NCBI GenBank assembly: GCA_964342485.1
Contig: CAYFFO010000015.1
Coordinates: forward strand, 1 to 47,314
Source of the DNA: CAYFFO01 sp964342485
GTDB lineage: Bacteria; Chloroflexota; Dehalococcoidia; Lucifugimonadales; CAJWER01
Direction of reading: 5' to 3'
Length of the DNA: 47,314 bases
Shown here: in pieces, positions 35,073 to 44,626 of the stretch
Layout: every line of letters starts with the position of its first letter
How positions within the stretch are numbered: the stretch's first letter is position 1
Notes under the pieces: model-generated
The model's database searches: none
The model's input: the letters and a program-made list of their open reading frames with translations, nothing else
Told to the model about the DNA's origin: nothing
Made by a program: the position numbers and the translations under genes

Positions 35073-36218
35073 ATGGCTTACACAAATGGAAAAGATTCTG
35101 ACAATAAAAAGTCACTAGTAGTATTACAGTTAGGCGGAGGAAACGACTACCTTAATACGATCGTGCCATATGAAAATGGCCTTTATTATGACAATCGCCC
35201 ATCTATTGCCCATGACCCTGAAAAATTACTAAAAATTGATGACGAACTTGGATTTAGACCCGATTTGGAACCATTAAAACGTCTATGGGATGAAGGGAAA
35301 ATGGCAATAATTCATGGGGTAGGATACCCGGAACCCAACAGATCTCATTTTAGATCCATGGATATATGGCATACAGCACTTCCAGAAGAAATTGGAACAG
35401 AAGGCTGGTTAGGAAGGGTCATCAAAGAGATGGATCCAAAAGGTGAAAATGTCCTGACTGGAGTTAATTTCGGAAGAGGTTTACCTCGTTCGATGGGAGT
35501 AAAAGGTGTCCCTGTAGCATCAGTTGGAAATCTAGAAACTTATGGTCTTTACCCTCATATAGAAGACGAAGACATGCGACTTTATGCCCTCGATGCTTTC
35601 TCAAAAATGTATGGTGGCAAAGGCAAAGATGCTGTTATGGATTTCTTGGGAGAAACAGGTACCAATGCTTTGAAGGGGGCAGATATTATTCGGACAGCCC
35701 CTGGCAAATACTCCTCTACTATCGAATATGCTGATAACCCAATAGCAACTGACTTACGGAATGCGGCCCAGGTAATGTTTGCGGATCTTGGAACTCGTAT
35801 ATTCCACACCGGATACGGAAGTTTTGATACCCATTCTGGTGAAATCTTCAAACATGATCTTTTATGGCAAGATACTGCTCCGGCAGTTGGAGATTTCTGG
35901 GACGATGTAACGGAACACGGACTCGCAGATGATACTGTAATATTTATGTTTTCAGAATTTGGCAGAAGGATTAAAGATAATGGATCTGGCACAGACCATG
36001 GCTCGGGCGGAGTTGCCTTCCTGATTGGAAACTCGGTCAGAGGAGGGCATTATGGAGAATACCCATCCCTCAAAGAGAAGGATCAACTTGAAGGTGATCT
36101 TCATTATAACAACGATTTTAGAATGACATATAGTTCGATATTGGAACAATGGCTGGACATAGAGGCAGCTCCAATCGTTAACGGTCATTTTGAACAGTTC
36201 CCTCTTTTCAAAAACTGA
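35073..36218 (+). CDS. DUF1501 family protein
   Basis: A 381-residue DUF1501 protein, in the alkaline-phosphatase/sulfatase-like superfamily: VVLQLGGGNDYLNTIVP near the N terminus, then DTHSGEIFKHD, IFMFSEFGRRIKDNG, TDHGSGGVAFLIG and a VRGGHYGEYPSL loop. Most DUF1501 proteins carry a twin-arginine signal; this one starts directly with a hydrophilic MAYTNGKDSDNKK segment and so should stay in the cytoplasm. AGAGAGG lies before the ATG. It leads a three-gene unit with DUF1800 and NHL-repeat genes; DUF1501 and DUF1800 regularly occur together. Biochemical function is unknown. Confidence 0.9.
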   Translation: MAYTNGKDSDNKKSLVVLQLGGGNDYLNTIVPYENGLYYDNRPSIAHDPEKLLKIDDELGFRPDLEPLKRLWDEGKMAIIHGVGYPEPNRSHFRSMDIWHTALPEEIGTEGWLGRVIKEMDPKGENVLTGVNFGRGLPRSMGVKGVPVASVGNLETYGLYPHIEDEDMRLYALDAFSKMYGGKGKDAVMDFLGETGTNALKGADIIRTAPGKYSSTIEYADNPIATDLRNAAQVMFADLGTRIFHTGYGSFDTHSGEIFKHDLLWQDTAPAVGDFWDDVTEHGLADDTVIFMFSEFGRRIKDNGSGTDHGSGGVAFLIGNSVRGGHYGEYPSLKEKDQLEGDLHYNNDFRMTYSSILEQWLDIEAAPIVNGHFEQFPLFKN

Positions 36219-36267
36219 AACCAGGTTCTTCATATAGAAACAGCTGTAAATACGATAGGTGATTAAT

Positions 36268-37692
36268 ATGACTACTGTTACCGCAATCAACACTGACATA
36301 GAATTGATGGCTCATTTGTTAAGACGCGCCGGATTCAGTGCAACCCGGGACGAACTAAATAGGTATATGGAACAAGGTTATGGATCCACTGTGGAAGAAC
36401 TTTTAAACCCAAAGAATCGTGGACTTATACCAGAAGACATAATTCGGAGACTACATATGTCTCTAGATGAAGGACCAGAAGGTGCGGCCGCCAAATGGCT
36501 GTATCAAATGATTAATACCAACTGCCCACTGGAAGAAAAGCTACCATTATTTTGGCACGGGCTATTTGCTGTCGCTTATTCAAAAACAAATAATTCCAGA
36601 TCGATTTTAAATCAATTCGAAATGTTCAAGAGATATGGTCTAGGAAGCTTCAAAGACCTGTTGGTAGAACTCTCACGTGACCCAGCAATGATATTTTGGC
36701 TTGACAACAATGATAATCATGATGGTGCAGTAAATGAAAACTATGGTAGGGAGCTTCTTGAGTTATTCGCCATGGGTGTAGGCAACTACAATGAACAGGA
36801 TGTTAAAGAATGTGCTAGAGCTTTCACAGGATGGACTCTTGGTAATGTGGAATATATGAGGGTAAAAGCTAACAAGGATTCTTTCTCACCATACGGCAGA
36901 ATTGCCTGGCACTATAACTATGATGAAGAAGACCATGATAAGGGCGTAAAAACATTCCTTGGCGAAACAGGCAACTTTAACGGAGAAGACATTGTATCTA
37001 TTATAGCAAGGCAACCAGCTACAGCTCGTTTTCTTTGCACTAGGTTATTCCAATTTTTTGTAGCAGACGAAATAGATTATGGTGGTCAGGTAGTTATAGA
37101 CGAAATGACTAAAACTTACTTTTCCAACAACTATGAAATTAGATCTATTTTAAGAACTCTTTTCAATTCAGATTACTTTAAATCAGACAAAGCTCGATTT
37201 GCGAGAGTCAAAAACCCGGTTGAGCTAGTAGTAGGCGCTATCAGACAAGCAGGTGACTTTAGATCCCCTACTCTTTCTATAGAATCGGTCGCAAGTATAT
37301 GTTATTTCATGGGACAGGGTATCATGAGACCTCCAAGCGTCGAAGGCTGGCATGAAGGTGAGGAATGGATAGAAAGTGGAGCATTGATTGAAAGGGTTAA
37401 TTTTGTAGCAGAGGAATTAAGCAATATTAAACTCCAAGGTATACAACGTATGATTGAACACATAATTGATTCAGATACCTACAAGATATCTCCTGAAGAA
37501 CTGGTTAATCGATGTCTCGACGTGCTAGGACCAATAAGCGTATCTGAAGATACTTATTCCATCTTAACTTCTTACGTCAGCAAGCTGGGAGATATAGATT
37601 TGAGTAATCGAGATACAGATCCCGGCATATCCAAACGAATAGCTAATTTACTTGGCGTTATTGGATCTTCCCGTGAATTTCAAATGGCATAG
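36268..37692 (+). CDS. DUF1800 family protein
   Basis: A 474-residue DUF1800 protein: HLLRRAGFSATRDEL near the N terminus, LPLFWHGLFAVA, MIFWLDNNDNHDGAVNENY, GRELLELFAMGVGNYNE, CARAFTGWTL, HDKGVKTFLGETGNFNGED and RPPSVEGWHEG. These are the family's conserved helices. The start chosen is ATG 36268, behind AGGTGAT; a GTG at 36259 would add three residues. No signal peptide is present, matching its DUF1501 partner. Function is not known, but the pair is thought to form a unit. Confidence 0.9.
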   Translation: MTTVTAINTDIELMAHLLRRAGFSATRDELNRYMEQGYGSTVEELLNPKNRGLIPEDIIRRLHMSLDEGPEGAAAKWLYQMINTNCPLEEKLPLFWHGLFAVAYSKTNNSRSILNQFEMFKRYGLGSFKDLLVELSRDPAMIFWLDNNDNHDGAVNENYGRELLELFAMGVGNYNEQDVKECARAFTGWTLGNVEYMRVKANKDSFSPYGRIAWHYNYDEEDHDKGVKTFLGETGNFNGEDIVSIIARQPATARFLCTRLFQFFVADEIDYGGQVVIDEMTKTYFSNNYEIRSILRTLFNSDYFKSDKARFARVKNPVELVVGAIRQAGDFRSPTLSIESVASICYFMGQGIMRPPSVEGWHEGEEWIESGALIERVNFVAEELSNIKLQGIQRMIEHIIDSDTYKISPEELVNRCLDVLGPISVSEDTYSILTSYVSKLGDIDLSNRDTDPGISKRIANLLGVIGSSREFQMA

Positions 37693-37702
37693 GTGATTAT
37701 TA

Positions 37703-38719
37703 ATGGCTACTGACACAAAAAAGTCCAGCTTCGAATACATCAAAACTATAGGAATGATTAGTGCAGGTGGTAGATTTGTGGCAGGTAGAGGTTTTACTGG
37801 GCCTTACGCCTTGACAATTGGCGGTGACGAACGAATTTATGTTTTAAACCGAGGAACAATACGTGTCTGCATCTGTGATTTTGATGAACAGTTTCTTGGT
37901 ACATTCGGTGACGGTCCGGGTATGGATCCAGGACAATTTTTCTTGCCAACAGACATAAATTTTGATAATCAAAACCGTATATACGTTACAGACGAACATC
38001 AGCATAGAATCTCGATGTTCGACTCAGAAGGAGAATTTATGGGTGTGTGGGGAGAACTAGGTAAAGGTAAAGGGCAATTCAACGGACCTTCTGGGATTGC
38101 TTTTGACTCGGCAGACAATGCTTATATAGTTGACCAACATAACCATCGAATACAAAAACTTACCAGGGAAGGTGAATATATAAGTGAATGGGGAGGATTT
38201 GGTGACAATTCCGGCAATTTCAATATGCCCTGGGGAATTGACACCGATACTGATGACAATATTTACATTGCCGATTGGAGAAATGACAGGATCCAAAAAT
38301 TCTCTCCTAATGGTGAATTCATTTTTATGTTTGGACAAAGTGGATTACAGGAAGGTCAACTAAACAGACCTTCAGACGTAGCAGTTGATTCCAAAGGTTA
38401 TATTTATGTAGCAGATTGGGGTAATGAGCGAGTTCAAATGTTCGATCAAAACGGAGGATTTATTGACCTCTCACGTGGACAAGGTTCAGGGACAAAATGG
38501 ACAAAAGATTTCTTCGAATCAAATACAGACGAAAGAGATACCAGGGCAATAGCCAATATGTATCCTGATCTACCAGATCACCTTAATGACCCATACAGGG
38601 CATCGTCACAAACTGAACCATTCTTCTGGGAACCAGTAAACATTCATGTGGATAAAAATGACCGAGTCTACGTGACAGAATCACGAAGACACCGATTCCA
38701 AATCTTTGAAGGCGTCTAA
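37703..38719 (+). CDS. NHL-repeat beta-propeller protein
   Basis: A 338-residue protein built of about six NHL repeats, with recurring blocks such as GPYALTIGGDERIYVLNRG, NGPSGIAFDSADNAYIVDQ, MPWGIDTDTDDNIYIADW and NRPSDVAVDSKGYIYVADW. NHL propellers bind proteins, RNA or small ligands, and some are lyases or esterases. It lacks a signal peptide. The ribosome binding context (TAGGTGATTA before the ATG) closely repeats that of the DUF1800 gene 10 bases upstream. It is the last gene of the operon and may form a complex with its two partners; that is inference. Confidence 0.88.
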   Translation: MATDTKKSSFEYIKTIGMISAGGRFVAGRGFTGPYALTIGGDERIYVLNRGTIRVCICDFDEQFLGTFGDGPGMDPGQFFLPTDINFDNQNRIYVTDEHQHRISMFDSEGEFMGVWGELGKGKGQFNGPSGIAFDSADNAYIVDQHNHRIQKLTREGEYISEWGGFGDNSGNFNMPWGIDTDTDDNIYIADWRNDRIQKFSPNGEFIFMFGQSGLQEGQLNRPSDVAVDSKGYIYVADWGNERVQMFDQNGGFIDLSRGQGSGTKWTKDFFESNTDERDTRAIANMYPDLPDHLNDPYRASSQTEPFFWEPVNIHVDKNDRVYVTESRRHRFQIFEGV

Positions 38720-38808
38720 GTGCCTGAATATTTTCTATTAGCCTTAAAACCAAATCAAATTTTTGCATGAATTTCACGTCAACTAATTAGGGATTTATTC
38801 TTCCACCT

Positions 38809-38845
38809 GTTTTTAGTGTCTAAAATTGAATAAAACGCTAAAAAC
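38809..38845. repeat. Inverted repeat after the NHL gene
   Basis: Arms GTTTTTAGTG (38809-38818) and CGCTAAAAAC (38836-38845) pair over 10 bases with one G-T pair around a 17-base loop. It lies 90 bases past the NHL stop. There is no T run after it, so it is only a weak terminator or operator candidate. Confidence 0.3.
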
Positions 38846-38925
38846 ACAATCACTTCGGGAAATATTAATTGCTAAACTATAAAGATGATCTATCAATTCG
38901 CCACTAAATTGGAGGATATTATCGA

Positions 38926-40023
38926 ATGATTCCAGAAGGCCGTATAAAAGTTGGAATAATCGGTTGTGGGGACATTGCCCAAATTCAACATCTGCCAGCC
39001 CTGAAAGAACTTGCAGAGGAATTCGAGGTGACATATGTGTGTGATGTATCTCCTTCACTTGCAAAGTATGTAGCCAATTGGTTTGACATCCCCAAGTACA
39101 CTACAGATTACCGTGAACTTTTAGAATCCGACCTTGATGCAGTAATACTGTGTCACCGCGACCCAAAAACAGAAATAGCTGTAAATTCACTGAACGCCGG
39201 GAAAAATACTTTTATTGAAAAACCTATGTGCTATTCATTGCAAGAAGCAGACCGGATAATCCAAGCTGCTGAGGATTCCAGAAAAATTGGACAAGTCGGG
39301 TATATGAAATTGCATGAACCTGCTTTTGAACTTGCAGAAAAAGAAATCTCTCTAATGGATGACATCAGGTTTATCCAGGTAAATCACTTACATACTTCCA
39401 ACGACGTTCATGTTGGACAATTTAGAACCAAGAAATTTGAAGATATACCTCAAGAAACTCAAGATCAGGGAACTCTCTTAAGAAATAATGCTATTTTAGA
39501 AGCTATTGGTAACGCACCTGAGAAAGTACGCTCAGCATTTTTGACTGTTAGTGGGAGCATGATTCATGACATATATGGACTGAGAGTGTTGTTTGGCAAC
39601 CCGGAGCAAGTCGTTTCTACAGAAATCTGGGATCAGGCAATTAGTACAGTATTGCAATACCCAGGAGGATACAGGTGTGTCGCAACATGGGTTGATTTAC
39701 CAGATGCCTGGGATTTTCAAGAAACCCTTGAGGTTTACGGGTCAAGTAAACGAGTAATTATTTCTTACACCACAGGTTTTCAAAAAGCTGTTTCTCCTAT
39801 CAAAATAGTTGAAATAGAGAATAGTGGAATGACAGTCCGAAAAGAACCAGCATTATCCTGGGAAAATCCGTTCCGGAGAGAACTTCGTCATTTCCATAAC
39901 TGCATAATCAACGAAGAAACTCCAAAGGCAAATGTACAGTCTGCCAGGAACGATATTTCTCTGACAATCGATATTATTAAATCATCGGTAGAAGACAGGT
40001 CAATTAAAATTCTTAATCCATGA
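38926..40023 (+). CDS. Gfo/Idh/MocA family oxidoreductase
   Basis: The 365-residue enzyme has GIIGCGDIAQIQH (10-22) in the Rossmann fold and FIEKPM with the catalytic Lys, followed by the two-domain C-terminal half. It should oxidise or reduce a sugar or cyclitol with NAD(P). It lacks the H.TH..D..W motif of the 6.7-8.1 kb paralog, so the substrate probably differs. GGAGGAT lies about 9 bases before the ATG. The class V aminotransferase begins 21 bases later, suggesting that the two act in series, oxidising a hydroxyl to a ketone that is then aminated or deaminated; this is inference. Confidence 0.87.
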   Translation: MIPEGRIKVGIIGCGDIAQIQHLPALKELAEEFEVTYVCDVSPSLAKYVANWFDIPKYTTDYRELLESDLDAVILCHRDPKTEIAVNSLNAGKNTFIEKPMCYSLQEADRIIQAAEDSRKIGQVGYMKLHEPAFELAEKEISLMDDIRFIQVNHLHTSNDVHVGQFRTKKFEDIPQETQDQGTLLRNNAILEAIGNAPEKVRSAFLTVSGSMIHDIYGLRVLFGNPEQVVSTEIWDQAISTVLQYPGGYRCVATWVDLPDAWDFQETLEVYGSSKRVIISYTTGFQKAVSPIKIVEIENSGMTVRKEPALSWENPFRRELRHFHNCIINEETPKANVQSARNDISLTIDIIKSSVEDRSIKILNP

Positions 40024-40044
40024 CTACAGAAAGGAAACTTATTT

Positions 40045-41190
40045 ATGGAAGATATAGCTGCAATAAGGGCCCAGATTCCTTGCCTTGACCATTTTAGTTA
40101 TCTAAATATGAGCTATGGACCCAAGCCAAACCCGGTCATAGAAGAAGTGATACGACTAATCCGTCTAACTGGAACTCAAGGAATCTCAAACCCTGAAGTC
40201 CAAGATGAACTCTGGGGAATGTATGAAAAGGCCAGAGAAGGAGTAGCTAAACTTCTTGGTGCCAACACAACTGAAATTTCATTAACCAGACATGTAAGCG
40301 AAGGTATGAATATAGTTGCAACTGGGTTCGACTGGTCTCCTGGTGACGAGGTAATTATAAGTAATGAAGAGCATCCTGCCGGTTCATTGCCATGGATGAA
40401 TCTTGCACTAAGGCGCGGTATAAAAGTACGACTATTAAAAATGTCCTATGATTTAGATGATCTGATCTCACAACTTGACAGCCTTATTAATCAACGGACA
40501 AAAATAGTTTCACTAAGTCATGTTTCGACAAAGAGCGGTTTTTTAATGCCAGCTAAGGAAATTACTGATTTTGTACATCAAAAAGGTATACCTATAGTCT
40601 TTGACGGTGCACATGCAACTGGATTGGTTCCGGTAAATGTAAAAAATATAGGATGTGATTTTTATACAAGTTGCGGTCATAAATGGATTTTAGCGCCTCA
40701 AGGAACAGGTTTTTTATATGTTAACGAAAGCTGTCTAGATGATTTACAAATAACCTGGCTAGGAGCCGCAACTGCTACTAAATGGGACCTAGACAATTTA
40801 AGATTTGAAACCAAAACCAATGCCGATAAATTCGAATATGGAACTCGTGATTTAACTGTATACGGAGGGTTAGCAATTGCACTAGATCAGGTAGAATCGC
40901 ATGGTATAGAAAACATATCCTCTCGTTCAACGCAGCTTGCTACACGGATGAAAAAAAAGATTATGGACATGCAATCTTTTGAATTAATGACTCCTGATAG
41001 TGAAACTTTAAGTACAGGTATTGTTTCATTAATTGACCGTAGGGACAAAATACAAAACCCAACAGAAAGATTGTTTGAAAACCATAAAATAATGATTGCA
41101 GGTTTAGATGAATGGACAAGAATATCATTGCCATATTTTACCCTTGAAGAAGAGGTAGATAGACTAGCTGAAGTAATAGAGGAGGTTTGA
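40045..41190 (+). CDS. Class V aminotransferase (PLP-dependent)
   Basis: The 381-residue enzyme belongs to the class V fold-type I family (cysteine desulfurase, isopenicillin-N epimerase, serine-glyoxylate aminotransferase). FDGAHATG carries the PLP ring Asp187 and His190, and SCGHKWILAPQGTG carries the Schiff-base Lys213. The N terminus (YLNMSYGPKPNPV) and ISNEEHPAGSLPW fit the epimerase-like subgroup. No cysteine desulfurase active loop is evident. Substrate not readable; the adjacent Gfo/Idh/MocA gene suggests an amino-sugar or amino-acid step. Confidence 0.85.
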   Translation: MEDIAAIRAQIPCLDHFSYLNMSYGPKPNPVIEEVIRLIRLTGTQGISNPEVQDELWGMYEKAREGVAKLLGANTTEISLTRHVSEGMNIVATGFDWSPGDEVIISNEEHPAGSLPWMNLALRRGIKVRLLKMSYDLDDLISQLDSLINQRTKIVSLSHVSTKSGFLMPAKEITDFVHQKGIPIVFDGAHATGLVPVNVKNIGCDFYTSCGHKWILAPQGTGFLYVNESCLDDLQITWLGAATATKWDLDNLRFETKTNADKFEYGTRDLTVYGGLAIALDQVESHGIENISSRSTQLATRMKKKIMDMQSFELMTPDSETLSTGIVSLIDRRDKIQNPTERLFENHKIMIAGLDEWTRISLPYFTLEEEVDRLAEVIEEV

Positions 41191-41260
41191 AAATTAAAGA
41201 TTGACCAACTAGTAATCGGTATTTAACTGACAAGCGTAATCCTATAGATTAACTGCCCAA

Positions 41261-42760
41261 TCAATCTCCATAAACATGTAGCCAAACATTGCTCAATAAT
41301 ATCGAATTACTATGCCGTGTGTCCCTATCATCTATCCAAAATACCAGTCGGTTATCCCCGGTCACAATAACTTCATTGGGAACCTCATAAAATAATTTAC
41401 CGTTCAAATTATCTGCTTCTGTATAGCTTGAAGGCTTTAACGTTGACGATAACAATCTTCCATTTATCTGTAACGTAATTGAGTCACCATCCTTTAGACC
41501 TTCCAGTTTCAATATCAATAAGCATTCGACAGATGTTCTATTTAGTTTATCTCCAATTCTCATCCTTACCATCTTTGTAGAGTTAAAAGAATGTGTACCC
41601 AAATCCAAAGGCAACTGGGTGGTATCACTCGCGATCGAATAAGGAGTTACCTGTTCCAAATTTTCAACACAGAATAACTTGGCCTTTTTATCCATAACAG
41701 ATGGCAATGACAATTCACGAAGCAATTCATACACTTCATTTACAGGTCTACCATAACTAAGCTTAGGGGCGTCCCTATATTGATAGTTCCATAAATATAT
41801 TCCATCAGCCCCAGACCAGTAAATATTGGTAGCAGCTCCCCTTACAGCCGCATCTTGCTTGGTATCTTTGACACCAAAGTTTATGCATGGGTATACAGGA
41901 ACTTCATATTGATGCCCTAGTGAAACAAGCTCTTCAAACGGATTTGTATACGGCATATACCCACCGCCAACTAATAGCCGGTCGACTAGACCTTCTTTTA
42001 ACCATGTCTCAATATCTATTCCTACTCTGAAACAAGCTTCGATGGTTCCTGGTACTCTAACTCCAAGTAACTTGGATATAAATTTATCATTGTTCCTATC
42101 AATGAGATTACTCACATTCCGAATGAAGTTGGTCATTATTGGAATCCCACTTAATACTTGTCCTGGCTTAAAAAACCAAGGCATTCTAAAAAAGTTAAGA
42201 TCTATCCCGTCAATATTGTAATTATCAATCGTGTGGCGTATCCACCATAGGCGGTCCTCTCTAACCTTTTCTATTGCATAATTTAGTCCAGACCATATTA
42301 GAGATTCTGGCGCCTTCTTAAAATCGGATTCCTGATTTTCACTTCCAAGCAACCAATCTAAATTTTGGACTTTTAGAGGATAATTCAGCTTCCCATGTGG
42401 CTTTCCAATAGCGTCATGTGTATCATTCATCCTTATCGAACTGAAAATCTCGATATCGTTTTCCTTAGCCGCTTCGACCATCACCGTAGTAGGATCATGG
42501 ATAATATTATTAAGAGGTCGATTTAACTGTTGCGTTTCCCAGTAAGTAGTCTCTTCTTTACCAACAGCAATACCCCACATAGAGCACCATGCAATACTTT
42601 TAACCCCAACATCGATTAGAGGGTTAAAACGTTGTTGTAAAAATGGTTCAACACCTTCTTTTGCATCTTTAGAAAACGCTAGATCTCCATCATCATCGGC
42701 AATGAGTTTCCCTCTATTATCCAAGGCGTTTAATCGAGCATGTTTTCTTTTAACTTTCAT
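41261..42760 (-). CDS. Predicted TIM-barrel glycoside-hydrolase-like protein
   Basis: A 499-residue protein whose first 370 residues read as a TIM barrel: KSIAWCSMWG (about 54-63), EIFSSIRMND, the motif YNIDGIDLNFFRMP (181-194) and IYWSGADGIYLWNY. The DGIDLNFFR strand resembles that of GHL10-type family-10-like glycosidases, whose catalytic acids lie nearby. The C-terminal 130 residues are beta-rich, perhaps a binding domain (LFYEVPNEVIVTGDNRLVF). No signal peptide. GGAG sits about 11 bases before the ATG. It converges with the aminotransferase gene. The family call is tentative and a non-catalytic barrel is possible. Confidence 0.55.
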   Translation of the reverse strand: MKVKRKHARLNALDNRGKLIADDDGDLAFSKDAKEGVEPFLQQRFNPLIDVGVKSIAWCSMWGIAVGKEETTYWETQQLNRPLNNIIHDPTTVMVEAAKENDIEIFSSIRMNDTHDAIGKPHGKLNYPLKVQNLDWLLGSENQESDFKKAPESLIWSGLNYAIEKVREDRLWWIRHTIDNYNIDGIDLNFFRMPWFFKPGQVLSGIPIMTNFIRNVSNLIDRNNDKFISKLLGVRVPGTIEACFRVGIDIETWLKEGLVDRLLVGGGYMPYTNPFEELVSLGHQYEVPVYPCINFGVKDTKQDAAVRGAATNIYWSGADGIYLWNYQYRDAPKLSYGRPVNEVYELLRELSLPSVMDKKAKLFCVENLEQVTPYSIASDTTQLPLDLGTHSFNSTKMVRMRIGDKLNRTSVECLLILKLEGLKDGDSITLQINGRLLSSTLKPSSYTEADNLNGKLFYEVPNEVIVTGDNRLVFWIDDRDTRHSNSILLSNVWLHVYGD

Positions 42761-42858
42761 GCAATATTCTCCAAAGATAATTTAAGGTACAAAAAGTTGG
42801 GATTCTGACTAAAGCTCAGATGTTAAAGTGAAGGAAATCAAAAGTCAGTTATGAATAA

Positions 42859-43392
42859 TCATAAAATCTTCATTAGATTAGCCATCTCTATGGCTGTTAA
42901 ACCCGCACTGTATCCTATATTTCCTTTATCGTTTTCATCTTTTTGATTGTTACTATAAATCTTATTTGTAGTTATAGGCTTTTCGATATACTTTTCATCT
43001 AATCCACCTGACCGGTTTATTGCCTGTTCTATTGTGTCAACAGTAAGAACACCAAATATCACAGGGATTCCTGACATAATTGATGCATCCGAAATCCCAC
43101 GTGCAACTTCTCTAGAAACTATTTCATAGTGGTCAGTTTCTCCTCTTATTACTGCCCCCAGGCAAATTATTACACTAAAATTCCCAGATTTAGCCATTTC
43201 AGTTGCAACTAAAGAAATTTCAAACGAACCAGGCACATGTACTTGTGAAATGTTATCGGCTAAAACACCGTTATTCTGCAGTGCTGCTATCGAACCTTTA
43301 AGCAACCTAGAAGTAATGTCAGAATTAAAATCAGCAATTACAATAGCTACTTCCAAATCAACACCAGTATGACTACCAATCAAGTTTTTCAT
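42859..43392 (-). CDS. ribH: 6,7-dimethyl-8-ribityllumazine synthase
   Basis: The 177-residue lumazine synthase condenses 5-amino-6-ribitylaminouracil with 3,4-dihydroxybutanone phosphate. Seen are VPGSFEISLVA, the GAVIRGETDHYEIV segment with the catalytic His, and GVLTVDTIEQAINRSGG. ATG 43392 lies 2 bases after the ribBA stop, with AGGG 6 bases before it; a TTG at 43398 would overlap that stop. Length is slightly above the usual 155 because of an insertion and tail near the C terminus (EKPITTNKIYSNNQKD region). It is the last gene of the rib operon. Confidence 0.93.
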   Translation of the reverse strand: MKNLIGSHTGVDLEVAIVIADFNSDITSRLLKGSIAALQNNGVLADNISQVHVPGSFEISLVATEMAKSGNFSVIICLGAVIRGETDHYEIVSREVARGISDASIMSGIPVIFGVLTVDTIEQAINRSGGLDEKYIEKPITTNKIYSNNQKDENDKGNIGYSAGLTAIEMANLMKIL

Positions 43393-43394
43393 GA

Positions 43395-44618
43395 TCAACC
43401 CTGATCAGATTCTTTTGTTTCATCAAGAAGGTGACCTAAACGCTCCCGTTTAGTGTCCAAATAGCGAGTATTTTCTTGATTTTTTCTAGCAATTATTGGT
43501 ATACGCTCGGTGATTTCTAAAGAACCATAACCTCCTAATCCTGCTAATTTCCTTGGATTATTAGTTAAGATTTTCATTTTACCAACACCAACATCTTCAA
43601 GGATTTGAACACCTATCCCGTAATGTCGTATATCAGCTGCAAAACCGAGGCTTACATTTGCATCCACAGTATCTAATCCATCATCTTGCAAATGATACGC
43701 TTTTAATTTGTTATGAATACCAAGACCACGACCTTCCTGTCTCATATATAGGAAAACCCCTTTTCCATCACTAGCAATAGCTGACTGAGCTAAATCAACC
43801 TGCTCTCCGCAATCACATCTGATACTCCCAAAAACATCACTAGTCAAACATTCACTATGAACTCTCACTAAAACAGGTTCGTCTCGACTAAATTCTCCCA
43901 TAACAAATGCTATATGCTCATCCTTATCAACTAAACTTTTATAAGAGATTGCTTCCCATACCCCATGACTTGTTGGGATTCTAGCTTCTGCTACTCTTTC
44001 TATAAGTTTTTCATGTGTACGTCGATAAGCAATGATAGATGCTATGGATATAATTCCTATCTTGTATTCTGTCGATAATTCTTCAAGTTGATTCATTTGC
44101 GCTTTTGAGCCATCTTCGGCAAGGACTTCACATAAAACACCAGCCGGATAGCAGCCTGCCATACGTGCAAGATCAACAGAGGCTTCAGTATGTCCTGCTC
44201 TGACCAAAACTCCACCATCTGCATAACGAAGCGGGAATATATGCCCAGGCCTTCCTAGATCTTTGGGTTCTGTACTGTCATCAACCAATGACTTTATGGT
44301 AGCTGCCCTGTCCTGCGCAGATATACCAGTTGTTGTGCCTTCAAGCAGGTCAACAGAAATAGTAAAAGCGGTGGCTTCTCTTGATGTATTCTCTTGAACC
44401 ATCATTGGAAGTTCAAGTTCTCTTAACCTATCAGTGGTCATAGGGACACATACTAAACCACGCCCCTTGGTCACCATAAAGTTTACCGCCTCTGAAGTGA
44501 CTGCTTCTGCAGCCATTACTAGATCACCTTCATTTTCCCTATCTTCATCGTCAACCACGATGACAATGCGCCCTGCTTTGATATCTTTTATAGCCTGTTC
44601 AATGGTTATATGTGGCAT
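43395..44618 (-). CDS. ribBA: Bifunctional 3,4-dihydroxy-2-butanone-4-phosphate synthase / GTP cyclohydrolase II
   Basis: A 407-residue fusion enzyme. Residues 1 to about 205 form the RibB domain (VIVVDDEDRENEGDLVMAAE, GHTEASVDLARMAG), which makes the four-carbon unit from ribulose 5-phosphate. The rest is the RibA domain with the zinc cysteines in SECLTSDVFGSIRCDCGE and the YMRQEGRGLGIHNKLKAY loop, which opens GTP. It supplies both starting branches of riboflavin synthesis. Only 8 bases separate it from ribE upstream. Confidence 0.95.
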   Translation of the reverse strand: MPHITIEQAIKDIKAGRIVIVVDDEDRENEGDLVMAAEAVTSEAVNFMVTKGRGLVCVPMTTDRLRELELPMMVQENTSREATAFTISVDLLEGTTTGISAQDRAATIKSLVDDSTEPKDLGRPGHIFPLRYADGGVLVRAGHTEASVDLARMAGCYPAGVLCEVLAEDGSKAQMNQLEELSTEYKIGIISIASIIAYRRTHEKLIERVAEARIPTSHGVWEAISYKSLVDKDEHIAFVMGEFSRDEPVLVRVHSECLTSDVFGSIRCDCGEQVDLAQSAIASDGKGVFLYMRQEGRGLGIHNKLKAYHLQDDGLDTVDANVSLGFAADIRHYGIGVQILEDVGVGKMKILTNNPRKLAGLGGYGSLEITERIPIIARKNQENTRYLDTKRERLGHLLDETKESDQG

Positions 44619-44626
44619 TGCTAATC

